DNA from: Artemisia argyi
Taxonomy: Eukaryota > Streptophyta > Magnoliopsida > Asterales > Asteraceae
Direction of reading: 5' to 3'
DNA length: 64,000 nucleotides
Assembly: GCA_030686995.1 (NCBI GenBank)
Contig: CM060707.1
Coordinates: forward strand, 84,616,472-84,680,471
Shown: piece by piece, positions 11,998 to 22,212 of the stretch
Position numbering within the stretch: the first letter of the stretch is position 1
Layout of the letters: each line of letters opens with the position of its first letter
Made by a program: the position numbers and the translations under genes
Notes under the pieces: model-generated
What the model was told of the DNA's origin: nothing
Database searches by the model: none
Seen by the model: only the letters and a program-made list of their open reading frames with translations

Positions 11998-12317
11998 CTG
12001 GTTCATCCCACAGAATTTTCTCACCTTTTGCACTCCTAAACTTTCTGTTCTAGATCCCCATTTCTATTCTCTTAATCCTTTGATCATAAGTACATAATTC
12101 TTTGTTTCAAAGTGATTCAAACATCATCCTCTCAAGTGCAAGAGAAGAATACTTCTATCCTCCAAGACAATAAGTATTACAACTTGTTGTGATCTCCACA
12201 TCCAAGTTGTTGGTGCATCATCAAGATTATTTACATAATTCTTTGTGAAGATTGTTGTGAATATTTGATTGTAGATAGTTGTGCTAGGTATATTGATTGT
12301 GTGATTAGTTAGTTGTT

Positions 12318-12500
12318 TGGTGTGAAGAAGAAAAGTTAGGAATTAGATTGTAGTGAAGAAGCTAGGTATGAAGTTGTTAGTTGTGAAGAAAATTGGTGTG
12401 AAGAAGATAGGCGTGAAGTAGTTAGTTGTGAAGTAGATTGGTGTGAAGAAGTTGTGTAGAAGTTGTGATTTAGTTGTGAAGAAGTTGTGGTGTGTAAATT
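12318..12500 (+). repeat. Degenerate minisatellite inside the solo LTR
   Basis: Repeated GTTAGTTGTGAAGAAG and ATTGGTGTGAAGAAG units. Antisense Ser/Thr-rich frames here are artefacts. Confidence 0.75.
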
Positions 12501-12835
12501 GGTGTGTAAGGCTTTCTCCGCCATAAGGGAGCTTGTTGATATAGTGAAGAAAACTCCCGAGTTAGGTGCTCTGGGAGTGGAGTAGGGCAAGGAAGGTGTC
12601 CTTGTAGCCGAACCACTATAAATCTCTTGTCTCGCGGTTTGATCTTTCCATCTCTCATTTATTTCTTTACTTATCATTGCTATATCTTACTTATTGATAT
12701 TTGTTTATATTGTGCAAGACTTGAGATCACATATTATCGAATCTAAATTTTAAAAACTAAGGAAACACTAAAACTATCTTTTATAACGAATTAAAAAGAC
12801 GTAAAACTATTCAACCTCCCTTCTAGTTTTCCACA

Positions 12836-12947
12836 CCGGGAATTATTACTTCTGGAATGTGAAGACCCCAACCCTTGGAATTCCATCACACTTAGAAAAA
12901 CGTCAATTAGCATCTAAGTTGCAATTTCGATGCAAATATGGATCCAG
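12836..12947 (+). pseudogene. Exon fragment with a WW-like motif, interrupted by the solo LTR
   Basis: With the LTR and one target duplication removed, the plus strand from about 11491 reads an open frame with DTGNYYFWNVKTPT and then GIPSHLEKRQLASKLQ, ending at a GTACGT donor (12948). The YYFWN core followed by Thr and Pro resembles a WW domain, but the second Trp is not in place, so the family call is weak. A possible next exon begins near 13032 (VDGSGSLLGDARRN). The solo LTR sits in this exon, which argues against a working gene. Confidence 0.35.
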
Positions 12948-13816
12948 GTACGTCCAGAATTGAATAAAATTGCACAGATTAAAAGAAAAATGATTTTGTT
13001 TCATAAAGAATTATTAGCTTTGTGCTTGAAAAGCAGGTTGATGGTTCAGGATCACTTCTAGGGGACGCAAGAAGAAATGTAAAGCTAAGATCAAAGTATA
13101 CCACTTTAAATAAGCACCTAACCAATCAAGGATTGATGGTAACAGGTAATCTGCTCACCAAATTACTAATACACTAAATTTCTTTAATGAAATATAAAAT
13201 GGCTCCTGCGATTTCTTTTTCCATATTTATAAAGAGTTACAGATTCAGTAAAACACGTGTCTTAATTTTCAGATAGGTTAGGGTTATTTCATGTTGGAGA
13301 AATTTCATGTTCATGAAACAAAGTAGATATTGACACTTTTGTTGGACGAAAAGGATAACATTGCAGATATCCTCATTATCTTTTTGTTTCCTTTCCAAAA
13401 AAAAAAAAAAAACATGATCAATAGCATGAATGATAATTTGTGCATAATACCTGCATTCTTGGGTAAAGACCTCCAAGAACCCTCACCAATGGCTTCAATA
13501 TATTAGATCAATGTTTCATCTTATTCGGAAGTCCTCCTCCCTCTATTCAGACCTTTCTACTCGCAACATGGTGCTCTTGGGACAGTGTTGTGAGATGCAT
13601 GTTGGGATAACAATTATTTCTTCAACCAAAATTTTACTGTCGCAAGTAAGGAAATGATTATTAGACACCCCCCCCCCCCCAAAGAGAATATATATATCAA
13701 AGACTAACTATTATAAATATCGTTGTACACAAATTCTAAGAACTAACTATCGGGATCTTATGTATCAGCAATCCCAGAAACTCTAAATAAGTAAAATGGA
13801 AGTAGAAAGTACGTAC
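12948..13816. other. Intron-like or spacer DNA between captured gene fragments
   Basis: Contains the second exon-like piece near 13032-13100 (+), an A-rich tract at 13398-13412 and a C10 run near 13671-13680. Nothing else identifiable. Confidence 0.35.
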
Positions 13817-13951
13817 CCTTAGAAGCCAGACAAAGATTGGGGAGATTTGTCCAAGCTCAGAACGTGTGTTTGAGGCTCTGACATGAATATGCTTTGTCAT
13901 TTCAGTTACAAGCAATAGTCGATCAATTGCAGCCTCTTCTATACCACCCAT
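13817..13951 (-). pseudogene. Guanylate-binding protein (GBP/atlastin-like GTPase) single-exon fragment
   Basis: On the minus strand a TTCTATCAG acceptor is followed by exactly 45 codons and a GTACGT donor. The exon encodes MGGIEEAAIDRLLLVTEMTK, then a Ser/Arg stretch, then SELGQISPIFVWLLR. The order 'IDEAALDRL...VTEMTKHI...SELGQFSPIFVWLLR' is what I recall from the GTPase domain of plant guanylate-binding-like proteins. Neighbouring GBP exons were not found; a fragment of a different gene (HMGR) follows on the same strand. It reads as a captured exon with its splice sites intact. The family call is from memory. Confidence 0.55.
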
Positions 13952-14281
13952 CTGATAGAATAAAGACATGAACGTTGAGACAACTATGCATAGAATGATA
14001 AGATAAGACAAAAAAAAAAATCTCTTACCTAATTGTAAATGAACATGCTTGATAAAAGTGAAGCTAGAGGTAAGATATGTGCCCTATGTGTTGCCTGTTA
14101 AATAAGACAGTTAACTTACAGAAATTAAAATAATATATTTGAAGTAGATGTTTGCAAGTCAAGCTATCCACAACAACAACAACAAACCCAATCCCGCCGG
14201 AGCAGGAAGCAACGATTCCGTCACTGTCTATCAGAAAAAGATCGTACTCCGTTTCATCAAGAGCAGTTCTCCTTAAAGGGG

Positions 14282-14823
14282 TATGGTGACAGATATGTGC
14301 AAGTCTTTTCCACCGTTGACAGCCTCCATCATAGTAATACAATGAGAACTCTCAATGTTCTGGGCAGGGTCCTGACCAGTGGCTATGAAGATGACTGAAA
14401 CAAAATTGGCAGCATGAGCATTAAAAACTCCAAGAGAACCTGCAACAGCCGAACCAAACAACGTTCTTAAGCATGGTAAGCTCAACAATTAAGAGAAATG
14501 AATCTTTCCTAAAACATAGAAGTTTAAAACAATCACAGACTCACCCGATATACAAACCACATCCACGTCTAGAAAATCAATTTGAAGAAAATCCAAAACA
14601 TTTTGGATGCCTTTAGACACCATATTCATCCCCATGGCATCACCAGTGCTGCGAGTAAATCTGATATATAGATTTTTGCCAACAATTGAACATTGAATGC
14701 TTTGAAGCCTAGCAAATCTGCTCGATCTTATATAACAGAACTTAAACTTCAATCAATTGGAACTATACGTATGGACACTAAAAACACAAAACAAACAAAG
14801 TGATAAAATAACCATGATGTGAT

Positions 14824-14865
<42 letters not shown>

Positions 14866-15345
14866 TCCAACAATACATGTGTCAAAAAATGTGTCATTTC
14901 CAACATAAGTAGGCAAGCTCATCATAAACATTAATGCTAATTTCAAACCTAAACTTGGCGGAAATACAGGGTTTTATGGCAATGTTTCAAGGAATTTTAG
15001 TTTTCGAGCAACTGCCATATCATTTTCCATCTAAAAAAGATTTTCTTCACCAATAATTAACCACAATTAAAATAAAAACACATGAACAAGCATCTTATTT
15101 ATTAAAAACGATGATCAATGTATCGAAATTAATCAGATGCTCCAAGAAAAACTTAAGAAAAGCTGCCCTTGCCACACTCCCAAACCTCACAATATGTGCT
15201 CTACGCATCCCATCTTTCAACAAAACAGTTGTCGCCCCACCCGAAGCATAAATCGCCTTACACCCATAGCCAAAGCCCTTTCGTGCACGGGCGATGAGTT
15301 GATACCACTTAAATCCACTACTCCTTCCGAGAAGCTACAAAAATA
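14282..15345 (-). pseudogene. HMGR: 3-hydroxy-3-methylglutaryl-CoA reductase (HMGR) pseudogene
   Basis: Three minus-strand blocks match the HMGR catalytic domain. Block 1 (15345-15098) has [19 protein letters not shown] and [11 protein letters not shown]. Block 2 (14728-14545) has [34 protein letters not shown] and QNVLDFLQ, and ends at a GTGAGT donor as in intron 1 of plant HMGRs. Block 3 (14480-14282) has [18 protein letters not shown] and [20 protein letters not shown]. The NADPH-binding DAMGMN motif is present. Damage: an insert of about 370 bp separates blocks 1 and 2, there is a one-base frame change near 14460 after the MLKN motif, the exon encoding the CSDKK region is missing, and both termini are absent. 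HMGR normally makes mevalonate at the ER membrane; this copy cannot encode an enzyme. Confidence 0.85.
14729..15097. other. Insertion inside the HMGR pseudogene, with A38-type tract
   Basis: Splits the HMGR reading frame between VFNK and SSRFARLQ, which are adjacent in intact HMGRs. Includes a long A run at about 14826-14863 (+). It could be a retroposed fragment; no family was recognised. Confidence 0.5.
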
Positions 15346-15900
15346 AGAAACAAACCATTACAATCATAGCCACAAACTTGATCTAAAGGGAAACAGTAAC
15401 ATGGGCATGTCATTGTTCAATGTTGTAACATGCATTGGAATTGCATACCATAGCAATGCCTAACATTATTTTAAAATACATGTTGGTGGATTCAAAGGGC
15501 TTTTCCTAATACCTTTCACAATCTTATTCGCACCCAAATACTTATTACTCCTATTCCGCGAATAATCCGAATTATAATCTATTTCCGAAAACATAAAAAT
15601 CAAATATTTCGACTAAAAACCTCAATTCATTCCAATCCAACAAAACCCAATTCACAGCCGATCACATAAACCCTACATACTAAATATGTATCCCAAACAC
15701 CCAAAGCCTAAAAATCTCAAATCTAATCAATTACACAAAATTATCAAAATTAAACAAAGCCCTTTAGAGAACTAATCAATCAAACCATAAAACAATAATC
15801 AATTGGGAAAAACAACACACCTGTGAGTTCAATTCGATCGATCTTGATTTAAAAACGCGATTTTGTTTTTTAAAAATTGGGGGTTTTTTAAATTGGATTG
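15346..15900 (-). other. Leader exon and intron-like sequence upstream of the HMGR fragment
   Basis: The minus strand shows a leader-like stretch, then CTCACAG|GTGTGT (donor at 15820), and about 470 bp later TTTTTGTAG as an acceptor at 15346 directly before the HMGR block. A chimeric transcript joining a foreign leader to HMGR and GBP fragments is possible. Inference from splice motifs only. Confidence 0.3.
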
Positions 15901-16344
15901 TGAGATGGGTAATGATGTTGAGTAAGATTTAAATGAGTCTTAGCATTTTTCTTTTTTATGTATTCAACATCCATTATTTTGTTGAAGGACAAAAAAAAAA
16001 TGCAAAAATGGCTCGGAGGTAGATGAAGAATAAGCGGGTTAAAGAATGATCAGTAGGGTTTTTGTGTTCTTTATTTACAATTTGTTATTTTTATTATTAA
16101 TGGATTTAGATTAGGCTATAAATTCAATTTGGTAAATAATGCCATACAATTGATAATATTTTTGAACATTTGAACATGCCATAGAATTTTAATTATGTTT
16201 TTTAAAAGCTACTTAGCTAGTAAAAAACTCGATTTATAGTATATAAAAAAGAAATCAACGTGTCAACATAACTCGAACACTTTTTACCCGAAATACAAGT
16301 ATGATTTAATCATGGTAAAAAAAGCCCGTACATTGCACGGGCCA
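15901..16344. other. AT-rich spacer with an isolated Helitron-like hairpin
   Basis: GCCCGTACATTGCACGGGC at 16324-16342 can form a hairpin like those at the Helitron ends, but no CTRR follows at the proper distance on either strand. No genes. Confidence 0.4.
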
Positions 16345-16579
16345 TGCTACCTCGTAATATCAAAAAAAAGTTGAGTTTTAAACATAAGCAAAAGTTCAAA
16401 CTTTTATCGAAAAACAAAACCGGTGCATTTAATGTGAAGTATATACAATATCGAGATGGAAGTGCAAGGCTTGCCGGAATTGATCACATGATATTTAGTA
16501 ATTAGTATAGAATTAAAAGTCGGTTATGGATTGAGATGAAGTTGAAAGGGTTGCAAGAATAATTGATGATTTAACCTAA

Positions 16580-16583
<4 letters not shown>
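16345..16583 (+). repeat. Helitron-family internal block (third copy)
   Basis: Matches 6541-6775 (+) and 8110-8350 (-): shared landmarks are AAAACCGGTGCATTTAATG, GAGATGGAAGTG and AGAATAATTGATGATTTAACC. Followed by a (TA)n tract, as in the other copies. Confidence 0.7.

Positions 16584-16672
<89 letters not shown>
16584..16672. repeat. (TA)n microsatellite
   Basis: Pure TA tract after the Helitron-family block. Confidence 0.95.
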
Positions 16673-16675
<3 letters not shown>

Positions 16676-17201
16676 CCTATTAAAATGGTTTTGTTTCTTT
16701 TGGTCTATTACTTAGCCCTACAATACTTGTCCATTAGATGGTTTTTGCATGGTAATATGAAGCATACGGGGTCTATCTAATTGGTCATAGTTTAATTTGC
16801 GTTAAATTTTTTCTTTATTAAGTTTGTAAGTTAAAGTTTATGTAATAATGTATATATAATAATGCCACATAAACTGTATAAAAGCTTCATCTCATTTTAT
16901 TGTACAACTAATTTTATTGATAATTAACATTAAAGTCTAACTAATATTAATAAATTTTATCAATAAACTCAATTCTAAATAGCTAAGCAAATGAATATTA
17001 ATTAACACACTATTAATAATTCTTAAAACATTTGGACTCCACTATTATGTCTTGAACTTAATTTTTTAATTTACAAATAGGTTCGAGCAAAAATTATGTA
17101 CTTTTTCTTTTATATTCATTATTTAAGTTGCATGCTTACATAAACTAATCACGCTAAAAAATATCATTTAACCATTTAAATGTTGCTTTACATACATGCT
17201 C

Positions 17202-17290
<89 letters not shown>

Positions 17291-17905
17291 GTTAATGCAT
17301 TTTCATATACAAGTAATTTATGTGTGTTTTCAATTGATGTAGTTCACATGTGCGAATTGATTGAAGAAAATATGCACGAGCATGTATGTAAAGCAACATT
17401 TAAATGGTTAAATGATATTTTTTAGCGTGATTAGTTTATGTAAGCATGCAACTTAAATAATGAATATAAAAGAAAAAGTACATAATTTTTGCTCGAACCT
17501 ATTTGTAAATTAAAAAATTAAGTTTAAGACATAATAGTGGAGTCCAAATGTTTTATGAATTATTAATAGTGTGTTAATTAATATTCATTTGCTTAGCTAT
17601 TTAGAATTGAGTTTATTGATAAAATTTATTAATATTAGTTAGACTTTAATGTTAATTATCAATAAAATTAGTTGTACAATAAAATGAGATGAAGCTTTTA
17701 TACAGTTTATGTGGCATTATTATATATACATTATTACATAAACTTTAACTTACAAACTTAATAAAGAAAAAATTTAACGCAAATTAAACTATGACCAATT
17801 AGATAGACCCCGTGTGCTTCATATTACCATGCAAAAACCATCTAATGGACAAGTATTGTAGGGCTAAGTAATAGACCAAAAAAAACAAAACCATTTTAAT
17901 AGGCC
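16673..17905. repeat. Large fold-back: ~535-bp inverted repeat with a ~160-bp loop
   Basis: Left arm 16673-17208 and right arm 17371-17905 are near-perfect inverse complements: GGCCTATTAAAATGG against CCATTTTAATAGGCC at the outer ends, and CATGCTCGTGCA against TGCACGAGCATG at the inner ends. The loop holds a (TA)n tract and one copy of the GCATTTTCATATAC block. The arms consist of Helitron-family block Y joined to repeat X. Any read-through transcript would form a long hairpin. Confidence 0.85.
17206..17287. repeat. (TA)n microsatellite in the fold-back loop
   Basis: Pure TA run at the apex of the inverted repeat. Confidence 0.95.
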
Positions 17906-18091
17906 AAAAGAAATAAAGCTATCACAACTTAATAACCAAAAACCCATTTACAAAATACAACACCACAAAACCAAAACAATATCAAACATTTTTAAATTTT
18001 TATACAAGAAAGTTAAAACGTTTCATACAACATACTAAATAATAATTAAGCATACATTCGCCAATACACAGAAAGAATACGCGATTAACAA
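17906..18091 (+). repeat. Repeat X, outer part beyond the fold-back
   Basis: Continues the repeat X homology (GAAAGTTAAAACGTTTCATAC, AATTAAGCATACATTCGCC) up to the Helitron end at 18092. Confidence 0.6.
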
Positions 18092-18779
18092 TTAGATTCG
18101 AAGCATGTGCGTAGCACAGGTTCTGCATGCCTCGTACTACTTATAATAGAGATTAGACCTTCTCTCTTATTAAATATATAAGATTTCCTAAAATAGATTT
18201 TAAGTAATTACAAATAAAAGAGCACTACTTACAACTATTCAAAGCACAAATACAATCATTTAAATCACATACAATTAATACACAAATTAAATCACCCCTT
18301 CACTAAAATATACAATCATTTTACCACATGGTTCAATGCAATTAAGCTACTAAGCCAAACATATGAATTTGTAATCTCATCAATGAATATATTTTACTAG
18401 CTTAGAGACCCGTTGACACCGAGTAATTTTTTTAAAGAAATAGAGAAATGAGATGATAAGAAAAGTAATAACGTAAATTTGTTCCATTTAAAATATCAAA
18501 TAAAGAATGAGTCAATGCGTCAATTACCCGATAAGCAATTGAGTTTGTTACAATAAAACTAATAACGTCCAAGCGTTGGCGTATCTAAAATTGATTGTCT
18601 TGAACAGAAAATGATGTGTGTGGGCGATTGTCGATTCAATACCCAATGTCCATGCCGTGCACACCTAATAATCAATAGATGATGTAAGTAAAAGCATGTT
18701 GTGACTGACAATATATTATAATTGAGAATATGAGACAAAAAAAGGGACGTGTGTATTTTACATACCTCTTGAAGTTTGA
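18092..18779 (-). mobile_element. 3' end region of an autonomous Helitron (decayed terminus)
   Basis: On the minus strand, downstream of the helicase stop codon, the sequence runs about 690 bp to CCTGTGCTACGCACATG (18104-18120), an imperfect hairpin, then CTAA at 18095-18092 before T. The distance and order (helicase C-terminus, then hairpin, then CTRR) fit a Helitron 3' end. Part of the segment (18640-18780) is repeated at about 52745-52900. Confidence 0.5.
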
Positions 18780-18901
18780 TTATAGACCTTGAAGTACTTC
18801 TTTGTATACATTTGTTGTAGTTTTAGAGACATTACCATCCTGATCACAAACAACAACCTTCAAACCTTTCTTGCTTTTTACTCTTGAAACAACAACGCAT
18901 A
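18780..18901 (-). pseudogene. Helitron PIF1-type helicase, C-terminal end
   Basis: The minus strand encodes VVVSRVKSKKGLKVVVCDQD, then GNVSKTTTNVYKEVLQGL and a stop at 18780-18782. The SRV..KKGLK pattern is helicase motif VI of the Helitron RepHel/PIF1 family. The upstream part lies at 52226-52375, beyond element A. Joined across one target copy, the frame continues THGQLYVVVSRVK, showing that element A landed inside this coding sequence. Confidence 0.75.
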
Positions 18902-19258
18902 TGTTAATACAAATATCGCCTAAAAACGTTATTTATATTCTACGATCTTTGCTATATTTTGTTAACGACAAAATATAAACTTTAGTTTCTAAGTAAAACA
19001 TAATCTTAGTTTTAAAGACTTGCATAAACTAGACTTTTTCATAAAACACAACACTTTTTATTTCTTAAAATAGAAATGTCACATCACATTTATGGCAAGT
19101 TTTGTCAATATACATTTATGGAAAGAAAGTGTGTTTGACTAACTTTGTGTTTGCTTGCAAGTTAAGTGTTTGACTAGGGGTAATGAGATGTGACATTGTT
19201 TGGTTTACAAGGTGTAATGAGATGTGACATTGTTTGGTTTGCAAGATTTATTGCAAAA

Positions 19259-19345
19259 CCAACTGCAAGCCCGGCGGAACCCTGGGGGTACACGGGCGGA
19301 ACCCATCTGAGGGTTCCGCCGTATCCGCCAGGCCTGCAGAAGGCT
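19259..19345. repeat. GC-rich hairpin module, copy 1 (5' LTR of A)
   Basis: CCCGGCGGAACCCTGG, then GGCGGAACCCATCTGAGGG and GGTTCCGCCG, then CCAGGCCTGCAGAAGG. Opposed GGCGGAACCC and GGGTTCCGCC arms can pair. Lies directly upstream of the TATA box. Confidence 0.8.
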
Positions 19346-19349
19346 TTGC

Positions 19350-19357
19350 TATAAATA
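19350..19357 (+). promoter_or_regulatory. TATA box of element A 5' LTR
   Basis: TATAAATA in a CTATAAATACC context just after the CTGCAGAAGG end of the hairpin module; marks the likely U3/R promoter. Confidence 0.75.
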
Positions 19358-20008
19358 CCAAGCCACAAGTTATTTTTTGGCTTATCACTCTACATCATAT
19401 TTACACACATTCATTCATTCATCTAACCCTTTAACATTTCATATGTGAAGTTTCTTTTTGTAGCAAAGAGATTCACGAGCTCATTACAAGTAACAAGTAT
19501 TCAACACAACGTTGCAAGACTTGTTAGCTTAGCATTGTGTAGACTTGTGTAGTTTACACTTCATTTGATTGTGTATTTTCAGTAGTGATCGGTTAGTATT
19601 TTAATCCTCAAAATACAAAGTGTATCGGGAGTAGTTGTACCCTTGTAAAAGAACTAACGGGAGTGGTTGTACCCTTGGTAAAGAACTCAACATCTAGCTT
19701 AGTGTCGGTAAAAGCATAAGCGACGTGTAAGGTTTTCTCCGCCGGTGAAAGGAGCTTGTTGACTAGTGAAAGAAACTCTCGAGTTGGATACTCGGGGCGT
19801 GGACGTAGCGCAAGAAAAAAGAGTCCTTGTAGCCGAACCACGATAAAAACTCGTGTTGTGGTTTGATCGTTTTTTTCGTTTACTTGCATGTTATATATTG
19901 TGTTTGTGTATATATCTTTGATCAAACGGAAAATTTCAAAGCTAACTAAACAAGTTAAAAAGATTTTAAACGGTAAACTATTCAACCCCCTTTCTAGTTT
20001 TCCACAAT

Positions 20009-20021
20009 TGGCATCAAGAGC
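20009..20021 (+). promoter_or_regulatory. Element A primer-binding site
   Basis: TGGCATCAAGAGC, a slightly changed version of the initiator-Met tRNA complement (TGGTATCAGAGC) used by plant copia elements, two bases after the LTR end. Confidence 0.8.
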
Positions 20022-20061
20022 TACGTTACTCAAGCTTTTTAAATATATTGTGTTTTAAAAC

Positions 20062-21708
20062 TTGAAACGATCCATGGATTTTGAAAATTACAAAGAAGGG
20101 CAATCTATGCAAAGACCACCACTTTTTGAAGCAAATGGTTTTATATATTGGAAAAATCGTTTTGATACTTACGTGAAATCTAAAGATATAGATTTATGGT
20201 ATATAATCATTGATGGTGATAACGTAGTTACTAACATTAAAGATGATGATCAAAAGAAATTGATTGGTAAAAATAATGAAGCTAAAATGATGCTTTACAA
20301 TGCTTTGCCTTAGAAAGAATATGAAAGAGTCTTTATGTGTAAAACCGCCAAAGATATTTGGCAATCTTTAATTGTCACTCATCAAGGAAACTCACAAGTT
20401 AAAGATAACAAAATTGATCTTCTTGTTCAACAATATGAACAATTTGTTATTTCCGAAGATGAGATTATTGATAATGCTTTTGCTAGGTTTAACACTATTA
20501 TTACTTCACTTAAAGCACTTGATGAATCTTTTTGTAGTAAGAACTTTGTCAGGAAATTTCTTAGAGCACTCCATCCGAAGTGGAGAGCAAAAGTGACGGC
20601 AATTGAAGAATCCAAAGATCTTTCAAGCATGTCACTTGACGAGCTAATTGGAAACCTCAAAGTTCATGAAATGGTAATGGAAAAAGATTCAGAACTAGTT
20701 AGAGGCAAGAAAGAAAAAGTTAAGTCCATTGTCTTGAAAGCTAGAGTCCAATGAAGTGATGATGAAGAATCTACTTCGGATAGTGATGATGAGGAATATG
20801 CTATGGCCGTTAGAGACTTCAAGAAGTTCTTTCGTAGAAGAGGGAAGTTTGTAAGGCAACCTAAAGATGACAAGAAAACTTTCTGAAAAGATCGTGATGA
20901 TAGGAAAGCAAAGGTTGAAAGAAAATGCTATAGGTGTGGAGACACAAGTCATCTTGTGGCAGAATGTCCAAAACCACCCAAGAGCAAACCTCAACAAGCT
21001 TTTGTGGGTGGTGCTTGGAGTGACTTTGAAGGAGATGACGATGAGCCAAAGAATGATGATATTGCTCTCATGGCTCACAACTCAAATGAGGTATTCTCCG
21101 ACTCATATTACTCCTCTATTGATGATGACACCTTACAAAAAGAATATAACAAACTTTGTGAATTAAGCTTAAAAATCATAAACAAAAATAAATTTTTGAA
21201 AACTAAAAAGGAATTTTTAGAAAATGAAGTTTATGAGTTGAAAGAAAAAGCTAAGAGATTAGAAAGGAGTAAAGGTATTGACACATCTTGCAAATAATGT
21301 GAAGAGCTTAAACTAGAAGTTGAGAAACTTAAAATTACTCAAAATGATCTAATAAAACAAACCACAAAGTTTAAGAAGTTCGATAAGAGCATTTCTTGTG
21401 CGGATGAAATTATGAAACTTCAAAAGTCACCCTTTGATAAAACAGGACTAGGATTTACGAAAATAGAAACTTCAAAGGGTCAAACAAAACAAGAAAAGAA
21501 TGCACAAGAAACTAACAAAACTGCTACAGCAGCCTGCGGATCAGACGGAACCCAATCCAGGGTTCCGCCTGTTGGACCCGAAGGTTCCGCCAGGTCTGCT
21601 GCAGCAGTAACTCCATCCACATCGGAACGTTCAAAATTTGTTAAAGTTACGTATAAAAATGGAACAAAACCTGTTTTTAAAGCTGGAGTAGGACTTAGTA
21701 AAAATGAA
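20062..21708 (+). pseudogene. Element A gag (capsid/nucleocapsid), with nonsense mutations and interrupted by B
   Basis: Starts MDFENYKEGQ, then PPLFEANGFIYWKNRF and TAKDIWQSL...HQGNSQVK, the UBN2-type copia capsid. A zinc knuckle C-YRC-GDTSHLVAE-C (CX2CX4HX4C) lies near 20930-20970 and is intact. A coiled-coil, Lys/Glu-rich tail follows. One frame runs throughout, with stops at 20311, 20752, 20884 and 21295. The tail encodes one GC-rich hairpin module (21532-21612). Element B enters after KNE; gag resumes at 43428 with FRAKTTQPK. Gag packages the RNA in virus-like particles; this copy cannot make a full product. Confidence 0.9.
21532..21612. repeat. GC-rich hairpin module, copy 2 (inside gag of A)
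   Basis: GCCTGCGGATCAGACGGAACC, then CAGGGTTCCGCC, GGTTCCGCCAGG and TCTGCTGCAGCAG. Same GGAACCC/GGGTTCCGCC pairing potential, here in frame within the gag tail. Confidence 0.75.
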
Positions 21709-21715
21709 TGTTAGC

Positions 21716-21717
<2 letters not shown>

Positions 21718-21807
<90 letters not shown>
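21718..21807. repeat. (TA)n microsatellite in element B 5' LTR
   Basis: Expanded only in this LTR, so the growth happened after insertion (LTRs are identical at integration). Confidence 0.95.
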
Positions 21808-21811
<4 letters not shown>

Positions 21812-21992
21812 GTGATGGTCATTCTCATATTGTAACTTTGTGTCGTTTGTTAAGATTAGTAATAGTTTAGTCATTGGGCCTTGGACTTGGCAAGCTAATA
21901 TGTCATGTGCTATGTTTCATAAGCCTTGTTATCCAATCATGTAACCAAGTCCAAGCCCAAGCCCAAGCCCATAGAAAGCCTATGTATGGAAC

Positions 21993-22000
21993 TATATAAG
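21993..22000 (+). promoter_or_regulatory. TATA box of element B 5' LTR
   Basis: TATATAAG, conserved at 43218-43225 in the 3' LTR. Confidence 0.65.
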
Positions 22001-22199
22001 GCACCTTACCTCTCATTTGTAAGGTGTGCTTGTGTGTGTATTTGTGTGAGTTTCTCTTGAATAAAAGCTCTCATATTTCTTATCTCTCTCTCTATTCATA
22101 CGAATTACATACTTCATACAAGTCACCATCTTTCCATCTTTCCTTCTTATTGTGCTTATATTTTGTGTGATAAAGTTGTGATATCTAAGGTCCTACAAG

Positions 22200-22212
22200 T
22201 GGTATCAATCGC
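22200..22212 (+). promoter_or_regulatory. Element B primer-binding site (degenerate)
   Basis: TGGTATCAATCGC, starting three bases after the LTR; the first eight bases fit the initiator-Met tRNA complement. Confidence 0.65.

Larger units (their letters stand above)
11501..12835 (+). mobile_element. Solo LTR of a SIRE-like Ty1/copia element
   Basis: It begins TGTTGACATAAATAATG and ends TTCTAGTTTTCCACA, the same 3' end as the LTRs of element A. They also share the blocks TTTCTCCGCC, GGAGCTTGTTGA and CCTTGTAGCCGAACCAC. Flanks are CTGGG (11496-11500) and CCGGG (12836-12840), a 5-bp duplication with one transition. No internal region or second LTR is adjacent, so it is a solo LTR left by recombination. 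Length 1335 bp. Confidence 0.85.
18902..20006 (+). repeat. Element A 5' LTR
   Basis: 1105 bp, from TGTTAATACAAATATCGCC to TCTAGTTTTCCACA, followed after two bases by the PBS. It contains the GC-rich module, a TATA box and a duplicated GGAGTAGTTGTACCCTTG/GGAGTGGTTGTACCCTTG unit. Very similar to the 3' LTR apart from substitutions and a ~15-bp indel near 19038. Confidence 0.92.
21709..22197 (+). repeat. Element B 5' LTR with expanded (TA)n
   Basis: 489 bp, of which about 90 bp near the start is a (TA)n tract (21718-21807). The 3' LTR has only a few TA units at that place. It also has three AAGCCC units where the 3' LTR has two. Confidence 0.92.

Noticed and set aside
12336..12677. 113-codon Ser/Thr-rich frame on the minus strand
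   Set aside because: Antisense of the minisatellite inside the solo LTR.
14749..14946. Frame with a long Phe run (similarly 53057-53359)
   Set aside because: Produced by A/T homopolymer tracts.
16324..16342. Hairpin GCCCGTACATTGCACGGGC as a Helitron terminus
   Set aside because: No CTRR within the usual distance on either strand; kept only as a resemblance.
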